Shown: positions 8,135 through 17,468 of the stretch, piece after piece
Numbering within the stretch: position 1 is the stretch's first letter
Layout: every line of letters begins with the position of its first letter
Assembly (NCBI RefSeq): GCF_000316605.1
Contig: NC_019683.1
Span: 2,402,036-2,466,035, forward strand
Source: [Leptolyngbya] sp. PCC 7376
Lineage (GTDB): Bacteria > Cyanobacteriota > Cyanobacteriia > Cyanobacteriales > MRBY01
Direction: 5' to 3'
DNA: 64,000 bases
The notes under the pieces: model-generated
Database searches by the model: none
The model's input: the letters and a program-made list of their open reading frames with translations, nothing else
Told to the model about the DNA's origin: nothing
Translations under genes and position numbers: made by a program

Positions 8135-9316
8135 CAGGGTTGTTTCATTCTTAGAAAAAATAGAGAGAATAAGAGGAGATAGGCGTTCAACGATGAAAAA
8201 TGAGCGAAAGCTTACTCGATGCACTGAGTCGTATTGAAGACCCGAGACAGGCTTCCGGACGAAGACACTCATTATCTTTGATATTACTGATAATCATCAT
8301 GGCAGGTATGAGTGGTGAATGGGGATATCGAGGTATTGGGCGATTTATTGAGCGACATCGCCGGGAGCTGATTAGCACCTTACAGATTCCTGAAGCTCGT
8401 GTCCCCTCCTACTCAACGGTACGGCGAGTGATGATGGAATTAGATTTCCAGCAAGTGACACAAGTCTTTAACCAATGGGCAAGACAATATGTGAGAAAGG
8501 GAGACATTGTGGCTGGGGACGGTAAATCCCTCAAAAACACCGTGCAAAACTATGACAACAAGAGTCAAGATTTTGTCACAGCAGTGTCTTTATTCTGTCA
8601 GCAGCGACAAGTTGTTTTGGGCATGAAAATGAGTCGGAATAAGAAAGAGAGTGAAATCTCAGTAATCCGGCAATTACTGACAGAGTTAGATTTACCATCA
8701 GCCACTGTGACTTTAGATGCCTTACACACTCAAAAAAACAATCCAGTTACTCAGACAACGCGGACATGACTACCTAGTGACAGTCAAAGGCAACCAGAAA
8801 AAGCTGTATCAAGCTTTAACAAACTACTGTCAGGAACAAAAGCCAATCGCTCAACATGAATCCCAAAATGTTGGTCATGGTCGTTCTGAAAAAAGACGAG
8901 TAGAAGTCTGGTCTGTGCCGACTTCACTAACGCCAGAATGGAAAGATATACAATCCGTTGTCCGCATGACTCGGTGGGGACAGAGGCAGAGCCAAGACTA
9001 TGAAAATCAGATGTTCTACATCACTTCATTACCACCACAAGGACTAAAGCTGAGTCGAGTAATTCGACAGCATTGGCAAATCGAGAACAACCTACATTGG
9101 GTAAAGGATGCACTTCTTGGGGAAGACAAAGCACAACAAAAAGATGGCCATGCTCCAGAGAACTTTGCCATCTTCCGTAGTTGGGTAATCTCGCTATTGA
9201 GATTGAACGGCTATTCATCCATAACGGAAGCCATAGCTCTGATTTCTCACCGATTACCGTTTTTACTATCGTTGTGTACTGCTTAGCTTCTTTCTCTCAA
9301 GAATGAAACAGCCCTG
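8135..9316 (+). mobile_element. ISAs1-family insertion sequence, copy 1
   Basis: A 1182-bp element bounded by inverted ends CAGGGTTGTTTCATTCTT on the left and the complement of CAGGGCTGTTTCATTCTT on the right. It carries a transposase in two overlapping frames (8200-9286). No direct target duplication is visible, which fits rearrangement after insertion: the left flank is a truncated IS5-type element and the right flank is a 12-bp gap to a second ISAs1 copy of exactly the same length. Confidence 0.85.
8200..9286 (+). CDS. ISAs1-family transposase split in two frames
   Basis: The first frame runs from ATG 8200 to 8769 (SLLDALSRIEDPRQ, the H-repeat/ISAs1 N-terminal domain, then VAGDGKSLKNT with the first catalytic Asp). 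The second covers about 8717-9286 (HDYLVTVKGNQKKLYQ, then RQHWQIENNLHWVKD with the later acidic residue). A continuous protein needs a +1 shift (or loss of one A) exactly at LDALHTQK, where the DNA has a run of seven A's after CACTC; with six A's the frame would read on as QKTIQLLRQRG. Apart from this single shift the two halves are intact. Whether it is decay or programmed slippage is discussed in the findings. Confidence 0.8.
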
Positions 9317-9334
9317 CCTTTTGTAAGGCAGGGC
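9311..9334. repeat. Perfect palindrome formed by abutting ISAs1 ends
   Basis: GCCCTGCCTT at 9311-9320 and its exact complement AAGGCAGGGC at 9325-9334 flank a TTGT loop. The arms are the facing terminal repeats of the two ISAs1 copies plus a few bases of spacer on each side. In RNA it would form a 10-bp GC-rich hairpin. Confidence 0.85.
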
Positions 9335-10510
9335 TGTTTCAGCCTAAAGAAGAAGTAAGAGAATGAGAGTAAAGAAGAAGTTGGTGACAAAAAATGGGCG
9401 AAAGTTTGCTGGAGGCATTGAATCGTATTGAAGACCCAAGAGAAGCATCAGGACGAAGATACTCACTGCCTCTAATCTTGTTAATTATCATCATGGCAGG
9501 TATGAGAGACGAGTGGGGATATCGAGGTATTGGACGCTTTATCGAACGACATCGTCGTGAACTGATTAAGACGCTGCAGATTCCTCAAGCCCGTGTGCCC
9601 TCATATTCAACTGTTCGGCGAGTAATGATGGAGTTAGATTTTGAGCAGGTAGCCAAAGTATTTAATCAGTGGGCAAGGCAGTATGTAAGAAAAGGGGATG
9701 TAGTGGCAGGGGATGGTAAATCTCTTAAGAATACAGTGGAGAACTATGACAACAACAGTCAAGATTTTGTCACAGCAATATCCTTATTCTGTCAACAACG
9801 AAAAATAGCCTTGGGCATCAAGATGAGCCGAAATAAGCAAGAAAGTGAAATATCGGTGATTCAGCAGTTACTGGAAGAGTTGGATTTGCCTCCAGTGACT
9901 GTGACCTTAGATGCCTTACACACTCAAAAAAACAGTTCAGCTACTCCGACATCATCAGCATGATTATGTGATTACAGTCAAAGGTAATCAGAAAAAGTTG
10001 TATCAAGTTCTTATTGACTATTGTCTGGAGCATGAACCACTCGCCAAAACTGAATCAAAGGATATTGATCATGGTCGTCAGGAGAAACGGTGGGTGGAAG
10101 TTTGGTCTCTACCGACATTTTTCACAACGCAATGGTGTGATGTCCAGTCTGTTGTGCGAGTAACTCGTTGGGGTTGCAGACAAAACAAAGACTATGACAA
10201 TCAAATGTTCTACATCACATCACTATCACCCCAGGGGCAGAAGTTAAGCCGGGTGATTCGTCAACATTGGCAAATTGAGAACAACTTGCATTGGGTCAAG
10301 GATGTCATCTTCCAAGAAGACCAAGCACAACAGACACGAGGTAATGCTCCGCAGAATTTTGCTATCTTCCGTAGCTGGGTGATTTCGCTATTGCGATTAC
10401 ATGGTTATCACTCCATGACGGAAGCCATGGCGATGATTTCTCATAAACTACCTCTCTTACTGTCTTTTTGTACTTCTTAGCCTTTTTCTCGACAGAATGA
10501 AGCAGCCCTG
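9329..10510 (+). mobile_element. ISAs1-family insertion sequence, copy 2
   Basis: A 1182-bp element, the same length and orientation as copy 1, with ends CAGGGCTGTTTCAGCCTAAA and the complement of CAGGGCTGCTTCATTCTG. The two copies differ at many third positions, so they are diverged relatives that inserted separately or an old duplication, not a fresh tandem copy. Left and right flanks (CCTTTTGTAAGG and CCATTGGAAAAG) do not form a clear target duplication. Confidence 0.85.
9394..10480 (+). CDS. ISAs1-family transposase (copy 2) split in two frames
   Basis: This has the same organisation as copy 1: an N-terminal frame from ATG 9394 to 9963 (SLLEALNRIEDPREASGR through VAGDGKSLKNTVEN) and a C-terminal frame about 9911-10480 (HDYVITVKGNQKKLYQ to RQHWQIENNLHWVKD). 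The break is again at LDALHTQK, with CACTC followed by seven A's, and the second frame is offset by the same +1. Everything else is open, so the frame break is the only lesion and is shared by both copies. Confidence 0.8.
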
Positions 10511-10596
10511 CCATTGGAAAAGGGCCTTAAGCTACTTTGCCATTGATAATCCAGAGTATTTTCTTCACTAATTTTCTTGGCTTACACAAAATTCTT

Positions 10597-10893
10597 GACA
10601 CTCCCTTAGTCTCTGGAAATGTTTCTTCTACGTCACAGATGGCTGGAATGTTTATCCCATGTTTATACCGAATGGTGACTAGGTTGTCAGTAAGACCTAC
10701 ATGACTCATGTAGAAGGGGAGAATACTCGATTGCGGCACTATCTCGCTCGACCCCATCGAAAGACCTTCTATTATTCCAAGTCTGTGGAGATGTTAAAGC
10801 ATTCGATTCGCTTGCTGATTCGCTATCTCAAGTTCTGGGATGTGCCTATCCCCCAACCTTCATAGATTCATACCTCTATTCTGCAACGCCCAC
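10597..10893 (+). pseudogene. IS1-family transposase (InsB) C-terminal remnant, copy a
   Basis: The plus strand reads CFFYVTDGWNVYPMFIPNGD, a TAG stop, then VVSKTYMTHVEGENTRLRHY and LARPHRKTFYYSKSVEMLKH, ending in a TAG at 10863-10865. This is the catalytic C-terminal half of a cyanobacterial IS1 transposase; THVEGENTRLRHYLAR is its best-known block. The internal stop and missing N-terminal half show it is dead. The stretch ends with CTCTATTCTGCAACGCC, repeated at the end of copy b and probably the element's terminus. Confidence 0.8.
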
Positions 10894-11033
10894 GTTTAAA
10901 GGCATTGGAGTAGCTGAGCTTACTGTAGTGGTCGATAAACTGACAGCCACAATCTATACAGATGTGATTTTGTTTGCCTCTTTTGTTTCCGTTCTTAACG
11001 GATATGAGTAGATTGGCATCCTGGACATTTCAT
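10894..11033 (-). pseudogene. IS1-family InsA N-terminal zinc-ribbon remnant
   Basis: From an ATG at 11033 on the minus strand the sequence reads MKCPGCQSTHIR, stops, and resumes in the next frame as KNGNKRGKQNHICIDCG with QFIDHY following. The paired CPGC and CIDC cysteines are the zinc ribbon of IS1 InsA. One frameshift and the absence of any continuation mark it as a fragment, lying in opposite orientation to the flanking InsB remnants. Confidence 0.72.
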
Positions 11034-11061
11034 TGGGTCAGCATCCTCCATTCATCCCTCT

Positions 11062-11312
11062 ATGATGTATCCCATGTTTATACCGGATAGTGACTCGGTT
11101 GTCAGTAAAACCTACATGACTCATGTGGAAGGGGAGAATACTCGATTGCGGCACTATCTCGCTCGACTTCATCGAAAGACTTGATGTTATTCAAAGTCTC
11201 TGGAAATGTTAGAGTATTCGATTTGATTGCTGATTCATGACCTCAAATTCGAGAATGTTCCTGTCCCCCAATGCTCATAGATTCATTCCTCTATTCTGCA
11301 ACGCCTTTAAAA
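11062..11312 (+). pseudogene. IS1-family transposase (InsB) C-terminal remnant, copy b
   Basis: This second copy of the same C-terminal region reads TYMTHVEGENTRLRHYLARL and then HRKT followed by a TGA. It contains at least two in-frame TGA codons before the final TAG at 11278-11280 and is therefore more decayed than copy a. It ends in the same CTCTATTCTGCAACGCC segment. The following 230 bp up to 11545 contain nothing I can identify. Confidence 0.75.
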
Positions 11313-11545
11313 CAAAGTGAAATGTAAAAGTTTGAATATGCAATGCCCTTCTTCCGATTGATGCTCAAAAGATTAGCAAAGTTACGCAATTAGATCTCAA
11401 ATGGATTCTATATATAGCAGTCGCCAGATAAATGTAAGACACTCCATAATGGCTTTGCAGAAAAGCCCAGGATTGAGGTTCACATGACGTATCAAACGAA
11501 ATGACCACGGCTATAAAAAACAAGTTTATTCAAATTTCATAATTA

Positions 11546-12442
11546 GAGGATGTTTGAAAAGTAAAAGTTTTAAGCAAGTCTTCTCAGTAATAACCGAATA
11601 GAAGCAAGATAGAGAAAGGCCTCCGCACTTGCAGTCGTGTATTCATAATCGCGGCTGAGACGACGACACCAATAAAACCATCCAAAGGTACGCTCAATCA
11701 CCCAACGACGAGGGAGTAAGCAGAAGTCTTTGCGTTCAGATGGGCGCAGCACCATCTGCAAAATAACGCCAAAAGTATCCATTACCCAATGGCAGAGCGC
11801 CTGACCTCGATAGCCTCCATCGACATAGAGCAAATACCATCGTTGAAAATTGAATGAACTCTGTCGTAATCTCTCTAATAGCAGTCGTAATCCTTGTGTA
11901 TCACTAACATTAGCGGCAGTGACAACAGCAACCATCAAAAGACCAAGGCTATCTCCTATGATGTGTCGTTTCCTCCCCTTTACCCGTTTATTGCCGTCAA
12001 TCCCAACGTGCTCATGAATCATCGAGGCACTATCCACCGACTGAGAATCCACCACCACATAGCTAGGAGAGGAGGGCGGTCATGATTAGCTGTACGCTCA
12101 TACTCGTAGAGGGTCTGATTGATACATTCGAGGGTGCCATCATCGCGCCATTGGGCAAAGTACCAATAGACTGTTTGCCATTTGGGAAAGTCATAGGGCA
12201 AGGAACGCCAGGCAATCCCTCCCATCAGGATATACAGCAGGGCATTCACCACCTGTCTCAAGTCAACGGAGCGAGGTCTTCCTCCAGACTTTACTGATGA
12301 CAATAATGGTTTTAGGAGATGCCACTGGTCATCACTGAGATTTGTTGGATATGATTCAGACATGATTTTATTCAGAGATTTCAGTACTTCTATAGACTAA
12401 ATCTCTTTTTTTCTGCTTGCGATACCTTTTTCAAACATCCTC
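11546..12442 (-). mobile_element. Complete IS5-family (IS1031-type) insertion sequence
   Basis: An 897-bp element with inverted ends GAGGATGTTTGAAAA and its complement, flanked by a 3-bp duplication TTA (11543-11545 and 12443-12445), matching the TNA target rule of the IS1031 group. It encodes a two-frame transposase on the minus strand. Its ends differ by one base from those of the MITEs at 57955 and 61345 and of the fragment at 7975. Intact ends, a target duplication and open frames suggest it may still be active. Confidence 0.88.
11570..12363 (-). CDS. IS5-family transposase, two overlapping ORFs (-1 frameshift)
   Basis: ORF A (12363-12019) has the N-terminal domain SYPTNLSDDQWHLLKPLL, GGRPRSVDLRQVVNALLYIL and WRSLPYDFPKWQTVYWYF. 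ORF B (12058-11570) supplies the DDE catalytic core: VVVDSQSVDSAS, VDGGYRGQALCHW and ERTFGWFYWCRRLSRDYE. The second frame is -1 relative to the first and the two overlap by 40 bp, the usual arrangement of IS427/IS1031-type elements that make the full transposase by programmed -1 frameshifting. The join lies near 12090, in a CCTCCTCTCC stretch. Confidence 0.85.
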
Positions 12443-12490
12443 TTAGAGCAGAGAAAAAACTTTGGTCATATACTTTTTTTGCCGCTTTCG

Positions 12491-13600
12491 TTATAGTATC
12501 CGACTGATGTTGAGGATGATCGCCACAATTTCTTGCATAGAGGCATTAGTTTTAATCGCTTGCGTTTGAATGTGGGTGCGACTCGATTGAAAATCTTTCG
12601 TTTGTAAAGCTGTGAGTAACTGATCGAGAGGCGGCAAATCCAACTTACCACGATAGCCAATTTCCTTGAGCGGAAAAAAGTAAGGTGGAAACTCACTTTC
12701 GGATTGCATCGTTGTGAGTAATTTCACGACATCCGGCCATTGCCAATCCTTTGCTAGTTCTGCCATCTCACTCAAAAAATCAGCATTATGTAATTTCCCT
12801 AACCACAATGCTCCGCTCAAAGTTAAGGGAAAATCATCATGAGGACAAACAGCTTGAGATAACTTTTTCCAAGTCGGCTGATGATAATTACCGCAGTGGT
12901 GACAGTAGCCAAGAAAACCATAATTTAGTTCGGTCAAAGTCGGCTTGTGCGTTAATCGCGCCATCACCCGGCAAGTATCACCCCAGAAAAACGAAAAAAT
13001 AGGTTCGATGCCAAGATTTCGTTGAGCCGCTTGTTGCACTAAATTGCCGAGGAGTAATCGTAATCCTTGCTCCTGAACTGAAGGATGCGATCGCATGAAA
13101 GACCCATATTGCCGTAACGCCCGCTGTGGCTCCCGACCACTGTAAGTTCTGCCATCAGTGCTGGTGAGATACATTAGCCCACCAATCTTTGTGACATCAA
13201 GCGCATCAGCCACAAACTGCGACCCCGAACCAAACGCATCAATATCGACAAAATCGTAGCGATCGCCCGCCAAAGTTCTGGCCATACAAAGATGGTGAAC
13301 ATTAAGCGAGCTCACCTCAGCTTTATCTGGTAATAGAGTCGCTAAATTTTGTTTGAGGGTGTTGCAGAGATCAGGATTTCCCTCATTTGCCCACACCCAA
13401 TCAGCCTTTGCCTCATGGCAATATCGCAGCGATCGCACACCAGTTGCAGATAGCCCATCCAGCACACGTAGCGATCCATTTTGAGCTTGATAAACAGCAG
13501 CGGCTAAAACCCCAAGATCACGAACAATCCGACTTTTGGGACGATAAAATCCAGCACCGACTTCAAAAGTGACTGACCGCTCTCGCTGTAACGGCTTCAC
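12491..13600 (-). CDS. trm1: tRNA (guanine26-N2)-dimethyltransferase, Trm1 family
   Basis: A 369-residue SAM-dependent methyltransferase that modifies G26 or nearby guanines in tRNA. Visible family marks are VLDGLSATGVRS (residues 47-57, SAM-binding loop), the catalytic DIDAFGS (119-125, the Trm1 version of DPFGS), and a zinc-binding region beginning with CHHC (C232, C235) plus a later Cys/His pair. Trm1 is mainly archaeal and eukaryotic, but a few bacteria, including cyanobacteria, carry it. The GTG start at 13600 shares its G with the TAG stop of the upstream M16 gene, so the two are translationally coupled. The IS5 element inserted 48 bp beyond its 3' end. Confidence 0.85.
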   Translation of the reverse strand: MKPLQRERSVTFEVGAGFYRPKSRIVRDLGVLAAAVYQAQNGSLRVLDGLSATGVRSLRYCHEAKADWVWANEGNPDLCNTLKQNLATLLPDKAEVSSLNVHHLCMARTLAGDRYDFVDIDAFGSGSQFVADALDVTKIGGLMYLTSTDGRTYSGREPQRALRQYGSFMRSHPSVQEQGLRLLLGNLVQQAAQRNLGIEPIFSFFWGDTCRVMARLTHKPTLTELNYGFLGYCHHCGNYHQPTWKKLSQAVCPHDDFPLTLSGALWLGKLHNADFLSEMAELAKDWQWPDVVKLLTTMQSESEFPPYFFPLKEIGYRGKLDLPPLDQLLTALQTKDFQSSRTHIQTQAIKTNASMQEIVAIILNISRIL

Positions 13601-15102
13601 TAGTTGGCTGATGGCTCAGGAATCGTGATATCTAGCTCTGTCATATCCCCAAATAAATCATTGAGAGGTGGATTAATTTCATTAGAATTACCCACCACTA
13701 AAACAGTCAATTCTTCAGGCTTCAGATAAGTTTCAGCAACCCGTTGCACATCTTCAATCGTGGTCGCTTTCACACCGCGTTGGTATTGGAAAATAAAATC
13801 TTCAGGATAGTCGTAATATTCATAGCGCATTAAGCGGGACAACGTTTGACTAGGATCCTGAAAATTAAAGACAAAGGAGTTCAGAATCGATTCCTTAGCA
13901 TTAAATAATTCTTCCTCGGTAATAGGTGCTTCGCGGATTGTTTGAATCTCAGTTTTTAAAGCCTGTAAGAAGGAAACAGTTGCATCAGATCGCGTTGAAC
14001 CGCCTGCAATAAATAAACCATCATAATCATAGCGGGGACTCCACACACCATAGACAGAATAGGCAAGACCTTGGCGAGAGCGGATTTCATTGAAAAGTCT
14101 GCCACCGAACCCATTAATCACACCGTTCATCACTGCGATTTGAGGATAATCAGGGTTACTGAGTTGACCACCCTGATGCCCTACTAAGATATTGCTCTGA
14201 GTCAGTTGAGGTTGATCTACGAAAAAGGCTTGACCGAGTGTTTCAGGGAGAGCAACAGCGGGAGGGGTTAGCTCAGGAGCAGCGGTTGGATTTCCCCAAC
14301 TGCCAAAATTCTCCTCAATCATGGCTTTAGTTGCCGCAACATCAATATCTCCCACAATGCCGAGAATCATCTGGTCTGGTCTGATATAAGTGTCGTAAAA
14401 CTGAACTAAGTCATCCCGTTCAATATTGGCGAGGGTATCGTATTCAACAGTGCGAGCGTAGGGACTATTTTCCCCATAGATGAGCTTGCTAAATTCGCGA
14501 GAGGCAATTTCATCAGGCTGATCGTTGCGACGAGCAATTCCTCCAGTAGTTTGGCTCTTAGCGAGGTCGAGCTTATCTTGTGGAAAAGCAGGTTGCCGCA
14601 AAACTTCTGCAAACAGATCAAAAACCAGCTCAAAATCTTCTTTTAACGCCCCAAAACTTGCACTGCCAGAACTGCCTCCAATACCTGTTTCAATGCTTGC
14701 AGCTCGCTGTTCAAGAATTTCATTCAGCTCATCAGCAGGGTGATCTACAGTGCCACCACTCCGCATCACGGTTCCAGTAATTCCGGCTAAACCCACATGA
14801 TCCGCAGGTTCATAACGCGATCCAGTGCGAATAATCGCCGAGCCACCAACAAGGGGAAGTTTGTGATCTTCGATCAAATAAATCACCATGCCATTATCGA
14901 GTTCGTAGCGTTCGTAATCGGGCAGGGTAATTTCGGGGAGAGGTGGAAATTCTAGTTCGTCATAATCTTTTGGTGTCAGAGCGATCGCCGGAGCATAGCC
15001 CCCAACCGTAGCGACAGTGAGCCCGACACAAAACATCATCAAACTCCGTCGCCAAAATACTTTAAATAGACGACGGGGCTGAACAAACCAAGAACTTTTC
15101 AT
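13600..15102 (-). CDS. M16-family peptidase homologue without the zinc motif
   Basis: A periplasmic protein of about 500 residues. I use the ATG at 15102 because it gives a signal peptide (RRLFKVFWRRSLMMFCVGLT, ending before APAIA); the frame is open upstream to 15207. It has the M16 layout of two homologous halves: YELDNGMVIYLIEDHKLPLV near the start, RPDQMILGIVGDID, and SRQGLAYSVYGVWSPRYDYD in the second half. At the place of the HxxEH zinc site (about residue 103-115) it reads HVGLAGITGTVMRSGG, so catalytic residues are missing. It may be the non-catalytic partner of a heterodimer. Compare the second M16 homologue at 36769. Confidence 0.82.
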   Translation of the reverse strand: MKSSWFVQPRRLFKVFWRRSLMMFCVGLTVATVGGYAPAIALTPKDYDELEFPPLPEITLPDYERYELDNGMVIYLIEDHKLPLVGGSAIIRTGSRYEPADHVGLAGITGTVMRSGGTVDHPADELNEILEQRAASIETGIGGSSGSASFGALKEDFELVFDLFAEVLRQPAFPQDKLDLAKSQTTGGIARRNDQPDEIASREFSKLIYGENSPYARTVEYDTLANIERDDLVQFYDTYIRPDQMILGIVGDIDVAATKAMIEENFGSWGNPTAAPELTPPAVALPETLGQAFFVDQPQLTQSNILVGHQGGQLSNPDYPQIAVMNGVINGFGGRLFNEIRSRQGLAYSVYGVWSPRYDYDGLFIAGGSTRSDATVSFLQALKTEIQTIREAPITEEELFNAKESILNSFVFNFQDPSQTLSRLMRYEYYDYPEDFIFQYQRGVKATTIEDVQRVAETYLKPEELTVLVVGNSNEINPPLNDLFGDMTELDITIPEPSAN

Positions 15103-15419
15103 AGGGAAATTATTTATCGAAGGGAGGGGCAACACTAAATTCTCTCTAGAAATTCTAACAGGAGAATCTTTATCTTTGCCGGAATCCTCCGATACCGACC
15201 AACCCAAAAATCATCCCTACGAATTTTCTTCACCATCATCTTTCATATGTGCAAAATCATCACTAGTGGCGATCGCCCAGACTACGCACCAAGCCCGATA
15301 ACAAAACAAAAGATCATTGCTAAGATTAACGAGCTAACTTGCACCGAATTGCAAAAAAATCTAGAGGCTAACAAGGCCGTTCAAGATTACCTTTCGGTCA
15401 AAACCTTTAGGAGAATTTC
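15103..15419. other. Divergent intergenic region
   Basis: This 317-bp spacer lies between the M16 gene and the lipoprotein gene. It contains one HIP1 site near 15271 and presumably promoters for both sides. No additional gene is apparent; a short extension of the M16 reading frame covers 15103-15207 but lacks coding character. Confidence 0.5.
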
Positions 15420-15968
15420 ATGTTAAAGCTTCGTGGACGTCACGCCATCTTATCGATGGGGGCAGTACTCACCCTTGGTCTTTCCAGCTGTGGCGTATCG
15501 ACCGTGCAGCAATGCAACGACTTAGCAGAAGTCATGAACCAAAGCGAAGAGTTTGAGTCAGAATTTGAAGCAGAAATGGAAGCATTCGGCAGCCAATTCG
15601 CAAACTCAGCCGATATCGAAAGCATCAAAACAATGGCAGGCAGCTATATGGATGTTGTTGGCCGCGTCGTCGTCAAAATTGAAGAGATGACCACAAATCT
15701 CCAAGCCGTCAACCTACCTGACGAAACCCTTGCTGGTTATCGTGATCAATATGCAGAAGTCACCACAAAATTTGGTCAAGAATTAGCCAAAACGAGTGAA
15801 GCAATGGCCTCCCTCAAAGATGTGGAAACAGAAGCGGATCTAATCCCCGCTGCAACAGCATTCCAAGAGAAAGCAGTCGATGCTTTCACTAACCTTGACT
15901 CTCTCTCCACCGAAGGCGATCAGCTAACCTCACAGATCAAGGAATTCTGTGAAGCAGAAGCAGGCTAA
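15420..15968 (+). CDS. Putative lipoprotein of unknown function
   Basis: A 182-residue protein with a lipoprotein signal: basic start MLKLRGRHA, hydrophobic core, and lipobox LSSC (Cys24). The mature part is acidic and almost entirely helical (EEFESEFEAEMEAF, then repeated amphipathic stretches), resembling small cyanobacterial helical-bundle lipoproteins of unknown role. The ATG at 15420 follows AGGAGAATTTC, a good ribosome binding site. It is a single-gene unit ending in a bidirectional terminator shared with serS. Confidence 0.75.
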   Translation: MLKLRGRHAILSMGAVLTLGLSSCGVSTVQQCNDLAEVMNQSEEFESEFEAEMEAFGSQFANSADIESIKTMAGSYMDVVGRVVVKIEEMTTNLQAVNLPDETLAGYRDQYAEVTTKFGQELAKTSEAMASLKDVETEADLIPAATAFQEKAVDAFTNLDSLSTEGDQLTSQIKEFCEAEAG

Positions 15969-16005
15969 ATAATCGATAGAGCTTCAGTCTCATTTTCCCA
16001 AAAAT

Positions 16006-16059
16006 AAAACTGCTGACCTCTGACACATTGAAATGTGTTTTGAAGATCAGCAGTTTTTT
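16006..16059. terminator. Bidirectional rho-independent terminator
   Basis: AAAACTGCTGA (16006-16016) pairs with TCAGCAGTTTT (16047-16057). A second stem ACACATT/AATGTGT sits in the loop, and a run of T's on the right and A's on the left allow termination in both directions. It separates the convergent lipoprotein and serS genes. Confidence 0.8.
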
Positions 16060-16115
16060 CTTTAGCAAGATATCAAAAGCTTGATCGCTTAATCTGCCTG
16101 AAAATTGCCTAGATC

Positions 16116-17399
16116 TTATAGAAAATCGCGACGCATATAAGGGCGCAATACTTCAGGCACTTCAACTGTGCCGTTAGGTTGCTGGTAATTTTCGAGAATA
16201 GCAGCCATCGTCCGACCGATCGCCAAACCAGAACCATTTAGCGTATGGACAAATTGCGTTCCTTTTTTACCTGCTTCCTTAAAGCGAATGCTTGCCCGTC
16301 GCGCTTGGAAATCATAGAAATTAGAGCAGCTCGAAATCTCACGATAGGTTTCCGCAGAAGGAAGCCAGACTTCGAGGTCATAGCATTTACCCGCACTAAA
16401 CCCAATATCTCCAGAACAGAGTTCCAGCACACGGTAGGGGAGCTTTAAAGCTTGCAGAATTGCCTCTGCATTACCAACGAGCTTTTCATGCTCTTCGGCC
16501 GATTTTTTGGGGTGAACAAATTTGACGAGTTCTACTTTATTAAATTGGTGGAGACGAATTAAACCGCGAGTGTCTTTACCGTAGCTGCCTGCTTCCCGAC
16601 GGAAACAAGGCGTGTAGGCACAGTGATGAATAGGCAGATTATCCGCTTCAATGATTTCGTCGCGATAGAGATTGGTGACAGGGACTTCCGCTGTGGGGGT
16701 TAGCCAGAGATCATCATCTGCACATTTAAAGCTTTCTTCTGCAAATTTGGGGAGTTGTCCTGTACCTGTCAAGGATTCTGAGTTGACGAGAACGGGTGGC
16801 ATCAACTCGGTATAACCTGCTTCAATCTGGGTATCGAGCATGAAATTAATGAGGGCTCGTTCTAATGCTGCACCTGCACCAACAAGGGTGACAAAACGAC
16901 TTTGGGCAACTTTTACAGCGCGACTAAATTCGAGAATGCCAAGTTTTTCACCGATTTCCCAGTGGGGCAAAATCCCTTCATTACTACGAATATGCTCATC
17001 ACCCCAACGACGGACTTCAACATTTTCGGTTTCGTTTGCTCCGACGGGTGTACTCTCATCAGGCAGATTTGGAAGTGCTAAAACCAGTGTTTGGATTTGA
17101 GCTTTAAGTTCTTTTTCTTTGGGTTCAAGAGCAGCAAGTTGTTTTTTGAGATCATTACCTTCAGCTTTGAGGGCTGTGATTTCTTCACTCTTTGGATCAG
17201 CACCACCTTTCATTTTTTTGCCAATCGCCTTACCAATTTCGTTACTCCGTGCTTGTAACTTACTGCGATCGCCCTCAAGGGAACGTTGCTGAGAATCCAG
17301 ATCAAGAATCGGTTGAATATCGTATTCGCCAGCTTTGCGAGTATTGAGGCGTTCCTGAACAAGTTCGGGATTGGAGCGAATCAGTTTAATGTCTAACAC
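16116..17399 (-). CDS. serS: Seryl-tRNA synthetase
   Basis: The 427-residue class II enzyme charging tRNA-Ser. It starts [18 protein letters not shown], followed by the long N-terminal coiled-coil arm (residues about 30-110) that grips the tRNA. The catalytic core shows [13 protein letters not shown] (motif 2 region begins with [20 protein letters not shown]) and [19 protein letters not shown] (motif 3). Length and order are standard. The start is a GTG at 17399. It ends against the terminator at 16006-16059. Confidence 0.96.
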   Translation of the reverse strand: MLDIKLIRSNPELVQERLNTRKAGEYDIQPILDLDSQQRSLEGDRSKLQARSNEIGKAIGKKMKGGADPKSEEITALKAEGNDLKKQLAALEPKEKELKAQIQTLVLALPNLPDESTPVGANETENVEVRRWGDEHIRSNEGILPHWEIGEKLGILEFSRAVKVAQSRFVTLVGAGAALERALINFMLDTQIEAGYTELMPPVLVNSESLTGTGQLPKFAEESFKCADDDLWLTPTAEVPVTNLYRDEIIEADNLPIHHCAYTPCFRREAGSYGKDTRGLIRLHQFNKVELVKFVHPKKSAEEHEKLVGNAEAILQALKLPYRVLELCSGDIGFSAGKCYDLEVWLPSAETYREISSCSNFYDFQARRASIRFKEAGKKGTQFVHTLNGSGLAIGRTMAAILENYQQPNGTVEVPEVLRPYMRRDFL

Positions 17400-17468
17400 G
17401 GATTTGTTTTACTAGGGGGTGAACCATTCAACATTATTCATGATGCTTTGGCATTAATCAATCGACGT

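Noticed and set aside
10527-10757. Minus-strand ORF of 76 codons
   Set aside because: It lies opposite the IS1 InsB remnant, whose protein similarity is clear on the plus strand.
11313-11545. Possible further IS remnant (TATATAGCAG near 11413 resembles an IS630 end)
   Set aside because: The match is only a few bases and no second end or transposase sequence was found.
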